From NCBI GenBank assembly GCA_003151155.1, contig PLWX01000249.1:1-39401 (forward strand): a stretch of 39,401 nt of DNA, read 5' to 3'. The position numbers were made by a program, and so were the translations under genes. Numbering within the stretch: position 1 is the first letter of the stretch; each line of letters opens with the position of its first letter. Shown here piece by piece: positions 1 to 7,508 of the stretch. The notes under the pieces are model-generated. The model was given only the letters and a program-made list of their open reading frames with translations. It did not search any database and was not told the origin of the DNA. The DNA is from Acidobacteriaceae bacterium. GTDB taxonomy: Bacteria > Acidobacteriota > Terriglobia > Terriglobales > Acidobacteriaceae.

Positions 1-109
1 ACAGCTAGAGTTTCGTAACAGACTCGTGAGTGCTGGGAAGCTAGCTCAACACGACAGAGTCCCCTTCAGGGGACGGCATCTCCCGGCAGGCCAGCCTGGC
101 GTTCGCCAT

Positions 110-139
110 TTGCCCAAACCCCGGCAACTCCGGTAAAAT
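110..139 (+). promoter_or_regulatory. Putative sigma70-type promoter of rpmB
   Basis: TTGCCC (110-115) and TAAAAT (134-139) are separated by 18 bp, which would start a transcript near 146 and give a leader of about 33 nt. The leader contains AGGA at 165-168, 10 nt before the rpmB ATG. The rest of 1-178 shows only a short perfect hairpin (GTCCCC-TTCA-GGGGAC, 59-74) with no T-run and no supported gene. Confidence 0.45.
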
Positions 140-178
140 CTATGTTTTGGCCAACCAGGTCGATAGGAACCAGTAGTC

Positions 179-367
179 ATGGCACAAGTTTGCGATATGT
201 GCGGCAAAGGGCCGCAATTTGGGAATAACATCAGCCACGCTCACAACGTCACCAAGCGACGTTGGAACGTGAATCTTCACCCCGTCCGTGCGAAGGTGAA
301 GGGCGCCACCAAGCGCCTGCGCGTCTGCACTTCTTGCCTGCGCAGCGACAAGTTGGTCAAGGCGTAG
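179..367 (+). CDS. rpmB: 50S ribosomal protein L28
   Basis: This 62-residue protein is a structural component of the large ribosomal subunit. It starts [12 protein letters not shown] and ends in the [12 protein letters not shown] block that is typical of bacterial L28. Two CxxC pairs (residues 5-8 and near 50-53) mark the zinc-binding form, so zinc is probably bound. The length is normal for the short L28 class. The ATG has AGGA 10 nt upstream and a plausible promoter before it. It appears to be a single-gene unit, as the glutamine synthetase-like gene begins about 190 bp later. The identification is secure from sequence pattern alone. Confidence 0.97.
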   Translation: MAQVCDMCGKGPQFGNNISHAHNVTKRRWNVNLHPVRAKVKGATKRLRVCTSCLRSDKLVKA

Positions 368-540
368 TTTGTAGCGGCTGATTTTCGGAAGTCCCTCCGA
401 GTTCGCACCTCCGAAACTGAATTCAAAGGCGCACTTTGCCCCGGTTGGGCGAAGCTGTGCCCGTCCGCCGTTCGGGGTTCAGGCCTGTGCGCCCTGTCAC
501 ACTCGCCTGTGCACCATCTCCTTGTCCGCGGAGGCGCGCA

Positions 541-570
541 ATGCCACGCTGGCGACGATGGCTGCCGTAG
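541..570 (+). CDS. Possible 9-codon leader ORF before the glutamine synthetase-like gene
   Basis: GGAGG at 530-534 is the best Shine-Dalgarno sequence in the region and lies 6 nt before an ATG at 541. That ATG is out of frame with the downstream enzyme and opens a 9-residue ORF (MPRWRRWLP) stopping at 568-570. The stop is 10 nt past the enzyme's likely start at 558, so translation could be coupled by termination and reinitiation. It may be chance, since nothing else supports it. Confidence 0.25.
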   Translation: MPRWRRWLP

Positions 571-2102
571 AGCACCAGTACGTCCTGACCCACCCGATCT
601 CGCTCCTTACCGATAAACCCCGCGAGATGTTCACCCGTGAAGACCTCATTCAGGTCATCGAGCGCAAGGAGATCGAGCGCATCACCTTCCATTACACGGC
701 GATGGACGGCAAGTACAAGGAGCTGAAGATTCCTGTCTCCAGCCGCCGCCAGGCCGAACGCATCCTCGCCGACGGCGAGCGCGTCGATGGTTCTTCTCTC
801 TTTCGCGACATGGTCGATGTCAATCTCTCCGACCTTTACGTGGTGCCCGTTTACAAGAGTGCGTTTCTCAACCCGTTTGGAGAGCCTAGCCTCGAATTAA
901 CCTGCCGCTATCTCAACGCCCAAGGCGAGATGGTCAACTTTGCTCCCGATGCGATTCTCCACAACGCTGCTGCACTCTTTCGCCGCTCCACCGGTTGCGA
1001 CCTTTGGGCGCTCGGTGAACTTGAATTTTTCCTGCTGAGTGATCCGGGCCCGAGTCTCTATCGTCTTCCAATGCAACGTGGTTATCACGCCTCCGGCCCG
1101 TTCGTGAAAAGCGGCGCGGTTCTGGATGAAGTCGTGCGCCTCCTCACGCAGATCACCGGGGCCGTGAAATACGCCCACAATGAAGTCGGTTGCATCGATG
1201 CCGTCCGCAGCGATCTCGAGGAGATTCGCGGCAAGAGCGCCGAACAGCTGGAGGTCGAATTCCTCCCTGCGCCCATCGAAGATGCCGGAGACTTTCTTGT
1301 CCTTGCGCGATGGCTCATCCGCAACGTCGCTTACCGGCACAATTGCGTCGCCACATTTACCCCGAAGATCGAGGAAGGCGTTGCCGGCAACGGCTTCCAC
1401 GTGCACATGGAGGTCCGTCGCGATGGTCACAACATCATGCGCGATCGCGGAGAACTCTCCCGCGAAGCGCGTCAACTCATCGGCGGCCTCTGCCACTATG
1501 CCGATTCGCTCACCGCATTTGGCAATACCGTTTCATCGGCATATTTGCGTCTCGTGCCGAACCAGGAAGCACCCACGCGCATTTGCTGGAGCGACCTCAA
1601 TCGCAGCGCCATGATCCGCGTGCCGCTGGGTTGGACTGACATCGGCGATCTCTCGCAACGCGTCAACGCCCAGCAGCGCGAAGCTTGCCCTAACGACGAT
1701 GGACGCCAGACCGTCGAGCTCCGCAGTCCTGACGGCTCCGCCTTCGCGCACCTGTTGCTCGCCGGACTTACCATGGCCGCCGAGTGGGGCATGACACACG
1801 AAGAATCCCTGCAACTCGCGAACGATTTCTACGCGAAAGGCAACATCTTCCACGACGAGACCATCCTCAGCCGCCTACGCAGCCTGCCGCGCAGTTGCGT
1901 AGAATCTGCAACGCTTCTCTGCGAAAAGCGCGGTCTCTACGAGCGCGACGGAATTTTCCCGGCCAGTACCATCGAGTACATGGCCAAACTTCTACGCGCC
2001 GAGAACGACGAAGGCATGAACCGCAAACTCATCGATCTGCCTGCCGACGACCGCCTTCACGAAACTCGCAAAATCATGCACAAGGATCTCCATCGCCACT
2101 GA
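558..2102 (+). CDS. Glutamine synthetase-family enzyme (GlnA-like ligase)
   Basis: This protein of about 514 residues has glutamine synthetase architecture: an N-terminal beta-grasp part (about 20-115) and a C-terminal catalytic barrel. Visible motifs are ELEFF (metal-binding Glu), the AGNGFHVHM block matching the NGSGxHxH ATP/glutamate motif, NQEAPTR, RSAMIRVP and VELRSPDGSAFAH. It would ligate ammonia or an amine to a gamma-carboxylate using ATP. The canonical type-I adenylylation loop is not evident, so it could be a GlnA homologue or a gamma-glutamylamine ligase. I chose ATG 558 because the alternative in-frame start is TTG 522, which lies upstream of the only good SD. The substrate is uncertain but the family is clear. 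Confidence 0.88.
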   Translation: MAAVEHQYVLTHPISLLTDKPREMFTREDLIQVIERKEIERITFHYTAMDGKYKELKIPVSSRRQAERILADGERVDGSSLFRDMVDVNLSDLYVVPVYKSAFLNPFGEPSLELTCRYLNAQGEMVNFAPDAILHNAAALFRRSTGCDLWALGELEFFLLSDPGPSLYRLPMQRGYHASGPFVKSGAVLDEVVRLLTQITGAVKYAHNEVGCIDAVRSDLEEIRGKSAEQLEVEFLPAPIEDAGDFLVLARWLIRNVAYRHNCVATFTPKIEEGVAGNGFHVHMEVRRDGHNIMRDRGELSREARQLIGGLCHYADSLTAFGNTVSSAYLRLVPNQEAPTRICWSDLNRSAMIRVPLGWTDIGDLSQRVNAQQREACPNDDGRQTVELRSPDGSAFAHLLLAGLTMAAEWGMTHEESLQLANDFYAKGNIFHDETILSRLRSLPRSCVESATLLCEKRGLYERDGIFPASTIEYMAKLLRAENDEGMNRKLIDLPADDRLHETRKIMHKDLHRH

Positions 2103-2123
2103 TTCTCCGTGTCTCCGTGGTGG
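2102..2123. repeat. Degenerate copy of an ACCACGGAGACACGGAG-type intergenic repeat
   Basis: On the minus strand this reads CCACCACGGAGACACGGAG and then AAT. It shares the ACCAC-nAG-ACAC-nAG pattern with the arms of the inverted repeat at 4196-4319. It starts at the stop codon of the glutamine synthetase-like gene and lies just upstream of the TetR promoter. Confidence 0.35.
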
Positions 2124-2133
2124 GTGTTTACCG

Positions 2134-2175
2134 TTGACACCAATACTGCATCCCGCTACATTCTGAACATGTTCA
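2134..2175 (+). promoter_or_regulatory. TetR gene promoter with start-codon palindrome (putative auto-operator)
   Basis: TTGACA (2134-2139) and TACATT (2157-2162) have an ideal 17-bp spacer. Transcription would begin at about 2169, the A of the TetR ATG, so the message would be leaderless. A perfect 12-bp palindrome TGAACATGTTCA (2164-2175) covers the start site. It differs from the two dyads near 3716-3779 only in the central spacer and an outer base, which suggests autoregulation by the TetR protein. Confidence 0.6.
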
Positions 2176-2852
2176 AAGAACATCTGACCAAGGGTAAGGC
2201 TTCGCGCGCCCAGATTTACGAAACCGCCATCCGCCTCTTCCGCGAGCGTGGCTTCGACGACGCCACCATGCGCGACATCGGTGCCGAACTCGGCGGGGCC
2301 GCCTCTGCGGCTTACTACTACTTCAAGTCCAAGGACGCCATCGTCCTCGACTACTATGACGACGTACAGCGCCGCCACGAAGTCCTCGTCAACGAGATGT
2401 TGGAGCAGGAGAAAGACCTCTCCCGCCGCATCGCCCAGATCCACCACCTTAAGCTCGATATCCTCAAACACGACCGGCGGATCATGGGCGCGCTTCTCCG
2501 CTACGCCGGAGAACCCGACAGCGAGCTATCGTTCTTCAGCGTAAAAACCAGCGGTCTTCGCCAGGCTGCCATGGCCCTCTTCGCCCGCGCCCTCGAAGGC
2601 GCCGACCTTCCCGCCGACATGCTCTCCGTTCTGCCCCTCCTGCTTTGGGCCGCACACATGGGCGTGCTGCTCTACTTCCTTTACGACAAATCGCCCAACC
2701 AAAAAAATACGCGTGCCCTCATCGATCGGGGCACGCAATTAATGACCGGTTTCCTCAAGGTTGCCAAAAATCCGCTCCTGCGGCCGATTCGCAAAAGGAC
2801 CTTGGAGTTCATCCACGACTCCGGACTGATCGAGGCAGCCCCAGCACACTAA
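2169..2852 (+). CDS. TetR/AcrR-family transcriptional regulator
   Basis: This 227-residue protein has an N-terminal TetR helix-turn-helix at about residues 8-55: RAQIYETAIRLFRERGF, then TMRDIGAELGGA and AAYYYFKSKDAI. An all-helical ligand and dimerisation domain follows. The start at 2169 is preferred over upstream codons because the protein then begins directly before the HTH and coincides with the predicted transcription start. It converges with the DCC-protein operon (1-nt gap at 2853). The matching palindromes in both promoters make that operon the likely target. The ligand is unknown. TetR proteins usually act as dimeric repressors released by a small molecule. Confidence 0.9.
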   Translation: MFKEHLTKGKASRAQIYETAIRLFRERGFDDATMRDIGAELGGAASAAYYYFKSKDAIVLDYYDDVQRRHEVLVNEMLEQEKDLSRRIAQIHHLKLDILKHDRRIMGALLRYAGEPDSELSFFSVKTSGLRQAAMALFARALEGADLPADMLSVLPLLLWAAHMGVLLYFLYDKSPNQKNTRALIDRGTQLMTGFLKVAKNPLLRPIRKRTLEFIHDSGLIEAAPAH

Positions 2853-2853
2853 T

Positions 2854-3282
2854 TCACTCCAGCCACTTCGGCTCGCATCGCGGCGCGAATGTCCACTGCA
2901 ATTCGCTCCGCAATTTCTCATTCGACAGTCCGAACCACCGCGACAGCACATGACGATTGCTGGAGAAAATCTGGAATGCCTCCCGTATCTTCGGCGCCAG
3001 CCGCGGATCGCTCAGCCGGACCGACCACTGCCGATACCCCTGCAGCGCCCATAGGCACATCAGCCACGCGGATTCGCCCTGGTAAATTCCGCCCTCGCTC
3101 GAAAGCACGGTCAGGTCTTCGCGGGTGGCGTTTGCGACGTCAGGAGGCAACAGGCGAAGGGCTTCGGCACCGCCGGCCGCTACGAAACGAAGCTCCACGT
3201 ACGCTGGCTGACGCTCACACCAAGTGCGTAGGCGCGTGCATAAGCCGCAGGTCGCGTCGTAAAACACGTATAAAAACTGCAT
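2854..3282 (-). CDS. DCC-family (DUF393) thiol-disulfide oxidoreductase-like protein
   Basis: This protein of about 142 residues opens MQFLYVFYDATCGLC, containing the DxxCxxC signature that defines the DUF393/DCC family. The family has a thioredoxin-like fold and is predicted to be redox active, but few members are characterised. The start at 3282 is supported by GAGGGGAAGG ending 2 nt before the ATG. An in-frame codon 15 nt upstream is less likely. It follows the small membrane protein gene by 17 nt and is presumably co-transcribed with it from the promoter at 3729-3757. No signal peptide is seen, so it is probably cytoplasmic. Confidence 0.85.
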   Translation of the reverse strand: MQFLYVFYDATCGLCTRLRTWCERQPAYVELRFVAAGGAEALRLLPPDVANATREDLTVLSSEGGIYQGESAWLMCLWALQGYRQWSVRLSDPRLAPKIREAFQIFSSNRHVLSRWFGLSNEKLRSELQWTFAPRCEPKWLE

Positions 3283-3299
3283 ACCTTCCCCTCGCAATC

Positions 3300-3698
3300 T
3301 TAGACAGCAGGCGGAGCAACATAACGCTGCGGCCCCACCGGTGGCGGCTCATTGCGCAGCATGGCGCGTTTCCGCATCTTCGAAAAGATGACCAGGTTGG
3401 TGAAGTGCATCGCGCCGAGCACGAGCATCACCACGCCCAGTTTGCTGCTGAGCAGCTCGATCACAGCTTGCACGGAGAGCGGTTGGGACGCGGCTCGTAA
3501 CGCCAGCAACACGTAGCCCAGGTTGATGAGGTAGAAACCGACGACGAGCAAATGGTTCACCGAGTTCGCCAACTCGCGGTTCCCGAGAAAGCTGTCAACC
3601 AGAAAAATCAGGCCATTCTTTGAGAGGGTGTGCGCCACCCAAACCGTCAGAAGCACGCTAACCACGAGGTAGATGAGATAAGCGGTAACGATATACAT
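3300..3698 (-). CDS. Small three-helix membrane protein, function unknown
   Basis: This 132-residue protein has three hydrophobic segments: about 1-25 (starting MYIVTAYLIYLVVSV), 44-68 and 78-107. A Pro-rich cytoplasmic-looking tail ends PQRYVAPPAV. I do not recognise the family. The start at 3698 has a textbook AGGAGG six bases upstream (3705-3710). A TTG six bases further upstream would use no SD. It is the first gene of a two-gene operon with the DCC protein. Its promoter is flanked by two TTGAA-N4-TTCAA dyads, so expression is likely controlled by the convergent TetR regulator. A membrane protein paired with a DCC protein suggests a redox or quinone-linked membrane role, but that is only inference. 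Confidence 0.85.
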   Translation of the reverse strand: MYIVTAYLIYLVVSVLLTVWVAHTLSKNGLIFLVDSFLGNRELANSVNHLLVVGFYLINLGYVLLALRAASQPLSVQAVIELLSSKLGVVMLVLGAMHFTNLVIFSKMRKRAMLRNEPPPVGPQRYVAPPAV

Positions 3699-3715
3699 AC
3701 CCAACCTCCTAATAA

Positions 3716-3779
3716 TTGAACAGATTCAAAAATAGGCTCGCGAGATGCAAGAAGCAAGAAGAAAATTGAATCTGTTCAA
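3716..3779 (-). promoter_or_regulatory. Promoter with two flanking TTGAA-N4-TTCAA operators
   Basis: Two exact copies of a dyad lie in opposite orientation: TTGAACAGATTCAA (3716-3729) and TTGAATCTGTTCAA (3766-3779). Their centres are 50 bp apart. Between them on the minus strand is TTGCTT (3757-3752), a 17-bp spacer and TATTTT (3734-3729). One dyad therefore covers the start site and the other sits just upstream of -35. This is a classical repressor arrangement and resembles the palindrome at the TetR start codon (2164-2175). Confidence 0.65.
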
Positions 3780-3789
3780 AATAGAGGAG

Positions 3790-4167
3790 TTAGGCCAGCG
3801 CTATGACTTCGATCTCGACGGAGACGTCTTTAGGGAGACGGGAGACCTCCACGGTCGAGCGGGCAGGCGGATTGGCAGAGAAGTATTTGCCGTACACCTC
3901 ATTCATCGCAGCAAATTCGGCCATGTTCTTGAGGAAAACGGTGGTCTTCACGACCTTTTCCAGCGAAGTGCCGGAAGCCGCGAGGATGCCTTGGATATTC
4001 TTCAACACGCGCTCGGTCTGCGCCTGGATGTCGCCTTCCACGATCTGCTGAGTCGCGGGATCGAGAGGAATTTGTCCGGAGAGGAAAATGAATCCGTTCG
4101 CACGGATTCCCTGCGAATAAGGGCCGATGGCTTTGGGACCTTGGTCGGTAGTAATGACGTCGCGCAT
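3790..4167 (-). CDS. RidA/YjgF-family enamine/imine deaminase
   Basis: The protein is about 125 residues and starts [20 protein letters not shown], matching the canonical RidA N-terminus. The [11 protein letters not shown] block and the C-terminal [22 protein letters not shown] block, including the conserved substrate-carboxylate Arg, are present. RidA proteins hydrolyse reactive enamines such as 2-aminoacrylate released by PLP enzymes and work as cytoplasmic trimers. I chose the start at 4167 over 4176 because it gives the family-typical N-terminus. Neither codon has an SD. It lies downstream of relA on the same strand, but the large inverted repeat at 4196-4319 separates them. Confidence 0.93.
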   Translation of the reverse strand: MRDVITTDQGPKAIGPYSQGIRANGFIFLSGQIPLDPATQQIVEGDIQAQTERVLKNIQGILAASGTSLEKVVKTTVFLKNMAEFAAMNEVYGKYFSANPPARSTVEVSRLPKDVSVEIEVIALA

Positions 4168-4195
4168 GCACAACATTTAACCACAGAAGCGAAAT

Positions 4196-4319
4196 CATTA
4201 ACCACGAAGGATACGAAGGTTCACGAAGGGATTATGAGCGCTGGGGGTCTGTACCTTCCTCGGTTGCGACGACGCCCCACAAAATCCTTCGTGGAACTTC
4301 GTGTCCTTCGCGGTTAATG
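4196..4319. repeat. Large inverted repeat (38-bp imperfect arms) between relA and ridA
   Basis: The arms at 4196-4233 and 4282-4319 are imperfect reverse complements (about 33 of 38 positions by hand). Both contain a TTAACC-CGAAGGA-ACGAAG-CACGAAGG pattern around a 48-bp loop. A partial further copy (TTAACCACAGAAGCG) is at 4177-4191. This is the kind of short interspersed palindromic element found scattered in many bacterial genomes. As RNA it would form a long hairpin that could end or stabilise the relA transcript. Confidence 0.75.
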
Positions 4320-4321
4320 GG

Positions 4322-6541
4322 TTAAAGCTTTTGCACGCGTTGTACGTCGCGGACGCCGGGGATTTTTCTTATGCCGGTGATCATGCGCTCGAGATGTTTG
4401 AGGTCTTCGATATCGATGATGACGTCGATGGTGGCGTGGGAGTCGCCGGTCTTCGCCTCAATATTGCGGATATTAGTATTGGCGTCGCTGATGATGGAGG
4501 TAATCTGTTTCAGCATGCCGGGTCGGTCGTCGCAAAAGACGGTGATCTTCACCGGGTATCCAATTTCACCAGTAGTCTTGTGTGCTTCGCGCGCCCACTC
4601 CACCGCAATTTTCCGTTCCGGCTCATAGAGCAGGTTGTGCACGTTCGGACAATTCCGCGAATGCACCGCAACGCCTTTTCCCCGGGTGACGTAGCCCACG
4701 ATTTCCTCGCCGCGGATAGGATTGCAACAGCGCGCGCGATAGACCAGCAGATCATCGTGGCCCGTGACCTTGAGCGCAGCGCCGTCGCCACCACCGAAGA
4801 CGCGGCGCACCACGCTCGTCAGTCCACTAGGGCGCTCTTCTTCCGCCGGGGCCGGTGCTTCCGGATTAATGGCCGGCGAAAGTTTCGCCAGGATCGTGCG
4901 GGCAGAAAACTTGCCGTAGCCGATCCCCGAGAGCAGTTCATCGGCTTTGCCGAGTCCATATTCGTTAGCGATCTTGTTGAGGTGATCGTCGGAAACCTCC
5001 TTCAGCGCGATGCGATACTTGCGGGCTTCCTTGTCGATCAACTTTCGGCCAATCTCAATCGCGCGTTCACGCTGGTGGACGTTGAGCCAATGCTTGATCT
5101 TCTGCCGCGAGCGCGGCGATTTAACGACGGAAAGCCAGTCGCGGCTGGGGGTGTGGCCGGGCTGGGTCAGAATCTCGACGATATCGCCGGAGCGCAGCTT
5201 GTAACGCAGCGGCACGATACGCCCGTTCACCTTCGCGCCGACGCAGGTGTGGCCGACCTCAGTGTGAATCGTGTAGGCGAAATCGAGCGGCGTGGCGTCG
5301 CGGGGAAGAATGACGATCTTGCCCTTTGGCGAGAAGGTATAAACCTCTTCCGGATAAAGATCGATTTTCAGGCTGGAAAGAAATTCGCCGGGATCCTGCA
5401 CATCGCGTTGCCACTCGACGACCTGTCGCAGCCACGCGAGGCGCTGCTCGTCTTTTGCGGAAATCGGACCATCCTTGTACTTCCAGTGGGCCGCGATACC
5501 TTCTTCCGCCATCTTGTGCATTTCTTCGGTGCGAATCTGTACTTCGAAAGGATTACCGTTTTCCGCAATGACGGTGGTGTGCAGCGACTGGTAGAAGTTC
5601 GGCCGCGGCATGGCGATGAAGTCCTTGATACGCCCCGGTACCGGTCGCCACAGGTTGTGGATGATACCGAGCACTGAGTAGCAATCGACCACGCTCTTGG
5701 TGATGATGCGGAGCGCGTACATGTCGTAGATCTGTTCGACATCGATGCGCTGGCGAATTAGTTTCTGGTTGATTGAATAGAAGCGCTTGATGCGGTTCTC
5801 GACCTTGGCCTCAATACTGTTCTCTTTGAGCTTGGCGCTGATGATGCCCTGCACCTGGGCGAGAAATTGTTCGCCCGCTTTACGGCGGGCCTCCACGGCT
5901 TCAGCCACGCGTTGGTAGCCGACCGGATCGACGTAAGGAAATGCGAGGTCTTCAAGTTCACCGCGCACGCGGCCCATGCCAAGACGGTGGGCGATCGGCG
6001 CATAGATTTCCAGTGTCTCGCGCGCGATCTTCTCCTGCCGTTCGGGCGAAAGGTGCTTAAGGGTTCGCATGTTGTGCAGGCGATCCGCAAGCTTGATCAG
6101 GACGACGCGAATGTCGTCCACCATCGCCAGGATCATCTTGCGGACGTTTTCTGCCTGCGCTTCTTCGCGCGAGGCGAAATCGATACGGCTGATCTTGGTG
6201 ACGCCCTCAACGATATGCGCAACCTGCTCGCCGAACTCAGTCTGGATCTGTTCGATGGTCACCGAAGTGTCCTCGACGGAATCGTGCAACAGACCGGCGG
6301 CAATCGCCGTCGTGTCCAGTCGCATGTCGGTGAGGATGATGCCGACCTCTAAAGGATGGACGAGGTAAGGCTCGCCCGAGGCGCGGGTTTGCCCGGCATG
6401 ATGCTTCTGGCTAAATTCGTAGGCTTTTTTGACGAGCTCGATGTCGTCTTTAGGGCGGTTCTGGCGGACAAGGTTCAGCAGGTCGCGATAACGCGTGGCC
6501 GAGAGGACATTTGTCGCGATTTGCTGGCGGAGCGTCGCCAT
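4322..6541 (-). CDS. relA: Bifunctional (p)ppGpp synthetase/hydrolase (RelA/SpoT family)
   Basis: This 739-residue stringent-response enzyme makes and degrades (p)ppGpp in the cytoplasm. The N-terminal HD hydrolase domain has HH near 47-48, HD at 86-87 and the ED of HDSVEDT at 90-91, all apparently intact. The synthetase domain (about 240-360) has RIKRFYSINQK and MYALRII. A TGS domain follows (about 395-460; VYTFSPKGKIVILP). A C-terminal ACT domain (about 665-739; ITVFCDDRPGMLKQITSI) ends the protein. The full Rsh layout suggests ribosome-linked and metabolic control. TATAAT lies only 5 nt before the ATG and no SD is present, so the message is probably leaderless. Confidence 0.96.
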   Translation of the reverse strand: MATLRQQIATNVLSATRYRDLLNLVRQNRPKDDIELVKKAYEFSQKHHAGQTRASGEPYLVHPLEVGIILTDMRLDTTAIAAGLLHDSVEDTSVTIEQIQTEFGEQVAHIVEGVTKISRIDFASREEAQAENVRKMILAMVDDIRVVLIKLADRLHNMRTLKHLSPERQEKIARETLEIYAPIAHRLGMGRVRGELEDLAFPYVDPVGYQRVAEAVEARRKAGEQFLAQVQGIISAKLKENSIEAKVENRIKRFYSINQKLIRQRIDVEQIYDMYALRIITKSVVDCYSVLGIIHNLWRPVPGRIKDFIAMPRPNFYQSLHTTVIAENGNPFEVQIRTEEMHKMAEEGIAAHWKYKDGPISAKDEQRLAWLRQVVEWQRDVQDPGEFLSSLKIDLYPEEVYTFSPKGKIVILPRDATPLDFAYTIHTEVGHTCVGAKVNGRIVPLRYKLRSGDIVEILTQPGHTPSRDWLSVVKSPRSRQKIKHWLNVHQRERAIEIGRKLIDKEARKYRIALKEVSDDHLNKIANEYGLGKADELLSGIGYGKFSARTILAKLSPAINPEAPAPAEEERPSGLTSVVRRVFGGGDGAALKVTGHDDLLVYRARCCNPIRGEEIVGYVTRGKGVAVHSRNCPNVHNLLYEPERKIAVEWAREAHKTTGEIGYPVKITVFCDDRPGMLKQITSIISDANTNIRNIEAKTGDSHATIDVIIDIEDLKHLERMITGIRKIPGVRDVQRVQKL

Positions 6542-6552
6542 AGACCATTATA
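6539..6552 (-). promoter_or_regulatory. -10 element of relA placed 5 nt before the ATG
   Basis: A perfect TATAAT on the minus strand (6552-6547) is separated from the relA start codon (6541-6539) by GGTCT. Transcription would begin at or next to the ATG, giving a leaderless message. No good -35 hexamer is visible at 17-18 bp. Confidence 0.5.
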
Positions 6553-6656
6553 GCCTTTGGCGCGAAATGGCATACGGATTGCCTGTCGGGAAAACCTTTA
6601 CCTGAGGCCATTCGGCCGCTGTCTCCGCCACTTTGTACAATCACTGCGGGTGCACC

Positions 6657-7448
6657 ATGCGCTATTGCAGATTTGTTTGGCGAGGGCAGCCGAAGTACGG
6701 GCTGATCGAGACGGAGAACACCCGCGATTACGTTATTCGCGCGATTGCCACCATGCCGCAGGATTACAACACGTTTGCCGGGGCAGAGCCGTTGCATCTG
6801 CCGTTCGAGGAGGCGGAGTTGCTGGCGAGCGTAGTGCCGAGCAAGATCATTTGCGTGGGACGCAACTACGTTGCGCACGCCAAGGAATTAGGTCACGAGA
6901 TTCCGGCCTATCCCTTGATCTTCATGAAGCCGACGTCAGCAATCCTCTCGCCGGGCGCGGAGATCAAGCGTCCCGCCAAGCTTTCGCAGCGCGTCGACTA
7001 TGAGGGGGAACTTGGCGTCATCATCGGCCGCGAATGTCATCACATTCCGTCACACCACGATGTGCGCACTTACATCCACGGCTATACGGTGGTGAACGAC
7101 GTGACCGCTCGCGACCTGCAGAACAAAGATGGACAGTGGACGCGCGCCAAGGGCTTCGACACATTCTGCCCAGTCGGTCCCATCGTGAACGACGCACTGG
7201 ATCCGTGGGGCGGGGTTGAGGTGGAAACTCGTGTCAATGGCCAGGTGCGCCAGCATGGCAATACGACGAACTTTATATTTCCACTCGACGTCATTGTCCG
7301 GTTCATCGCCGAGGTGATGACGCTCTTCCCCGGCGATCTGATCGCCACTGGAACGCCCGAGGGGGTAGGGCCGATCGTGGCTGGCGACGTCGTCGAGGTT
7401 AGGGTCGCAGGTATACGCACGTTGCGAAACCCCGTGGTGGACGAATAG
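6657..7448 (+). CDS. Fumarylacetoacetate hydrolase-family protein
   Basis: This protein of about 263 residues has the FAH catalytic fold in its C-terminal two-thirds: KIICVGRNYVAHAKELG, FMKPTSAIL and the metal-binding DYEGELGVIIG with both Glu residues. NDVTARDLQ and FPGDLIATGTPEGVG follow. Family members hydrolyse or decarboxylate beta-diketo acids (acylpyruvase, oxaloacetate decarboxylase or aromatic-catabolism hydrolases), so the exact substrate cannot be set. The ATG at 6657 is preferred over 6633 because MRYCRFVWRGQPKYG is a typical N-terminus. TACAAT at 6636-6641 may be its -10. It is divergent from relA and ends just before the hairpin at 7467. Confidence 0.92.
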   Translation: MRYCRFVWRGQPKYGLIETENTRDYVIRAIATMPQDYNTFAGAEPLHLPFEEAELLASVVPSKIICVGRNYVAHAKELGHEIPAYPLIFMKPTSAILSPGAEIKRPAKLSQRVDYEGELGVIIGRECHHIPSHHDVRTYIHGYTVVNDVTARDLQNKDGQWTRAKGFDTFCPVGPIVNDALDPWGGVEVETRVNGQVRQHGNTTNFIFPLDVIVRFIAEVMTLFPGDLIATGTPEGVGPIVAGDVVEVRVAGIRTLRNPVVDE

Positions 7449-7466
7449 ATTTTGCGTACCAAAAGA

Positions 7467-7493
7467 AAACGCCTCGCAATGCGCGAGGCGTTT
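7467..7493. terminator. Bidirectional intrinsic terminator
   Basis: The stem AAACGCCTCGC/GCGAGGCGTTT (11 bp, 5-nt loop) lies between two convergent genes. It is flanked by A-rich sequence on the left and T-rich sequence on the right, so it can end transcripts from both sides. Confidence 0.85.
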
Positions 7494-7508
7494 CTGTTTC
7501 GACCTGAA

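Noticed and set aside
4301-5677. Long plus-strand ORF (458 codons) opposite relA
   Set aside because: It is a shadow of the relA codon pattern, with no SD or domain.
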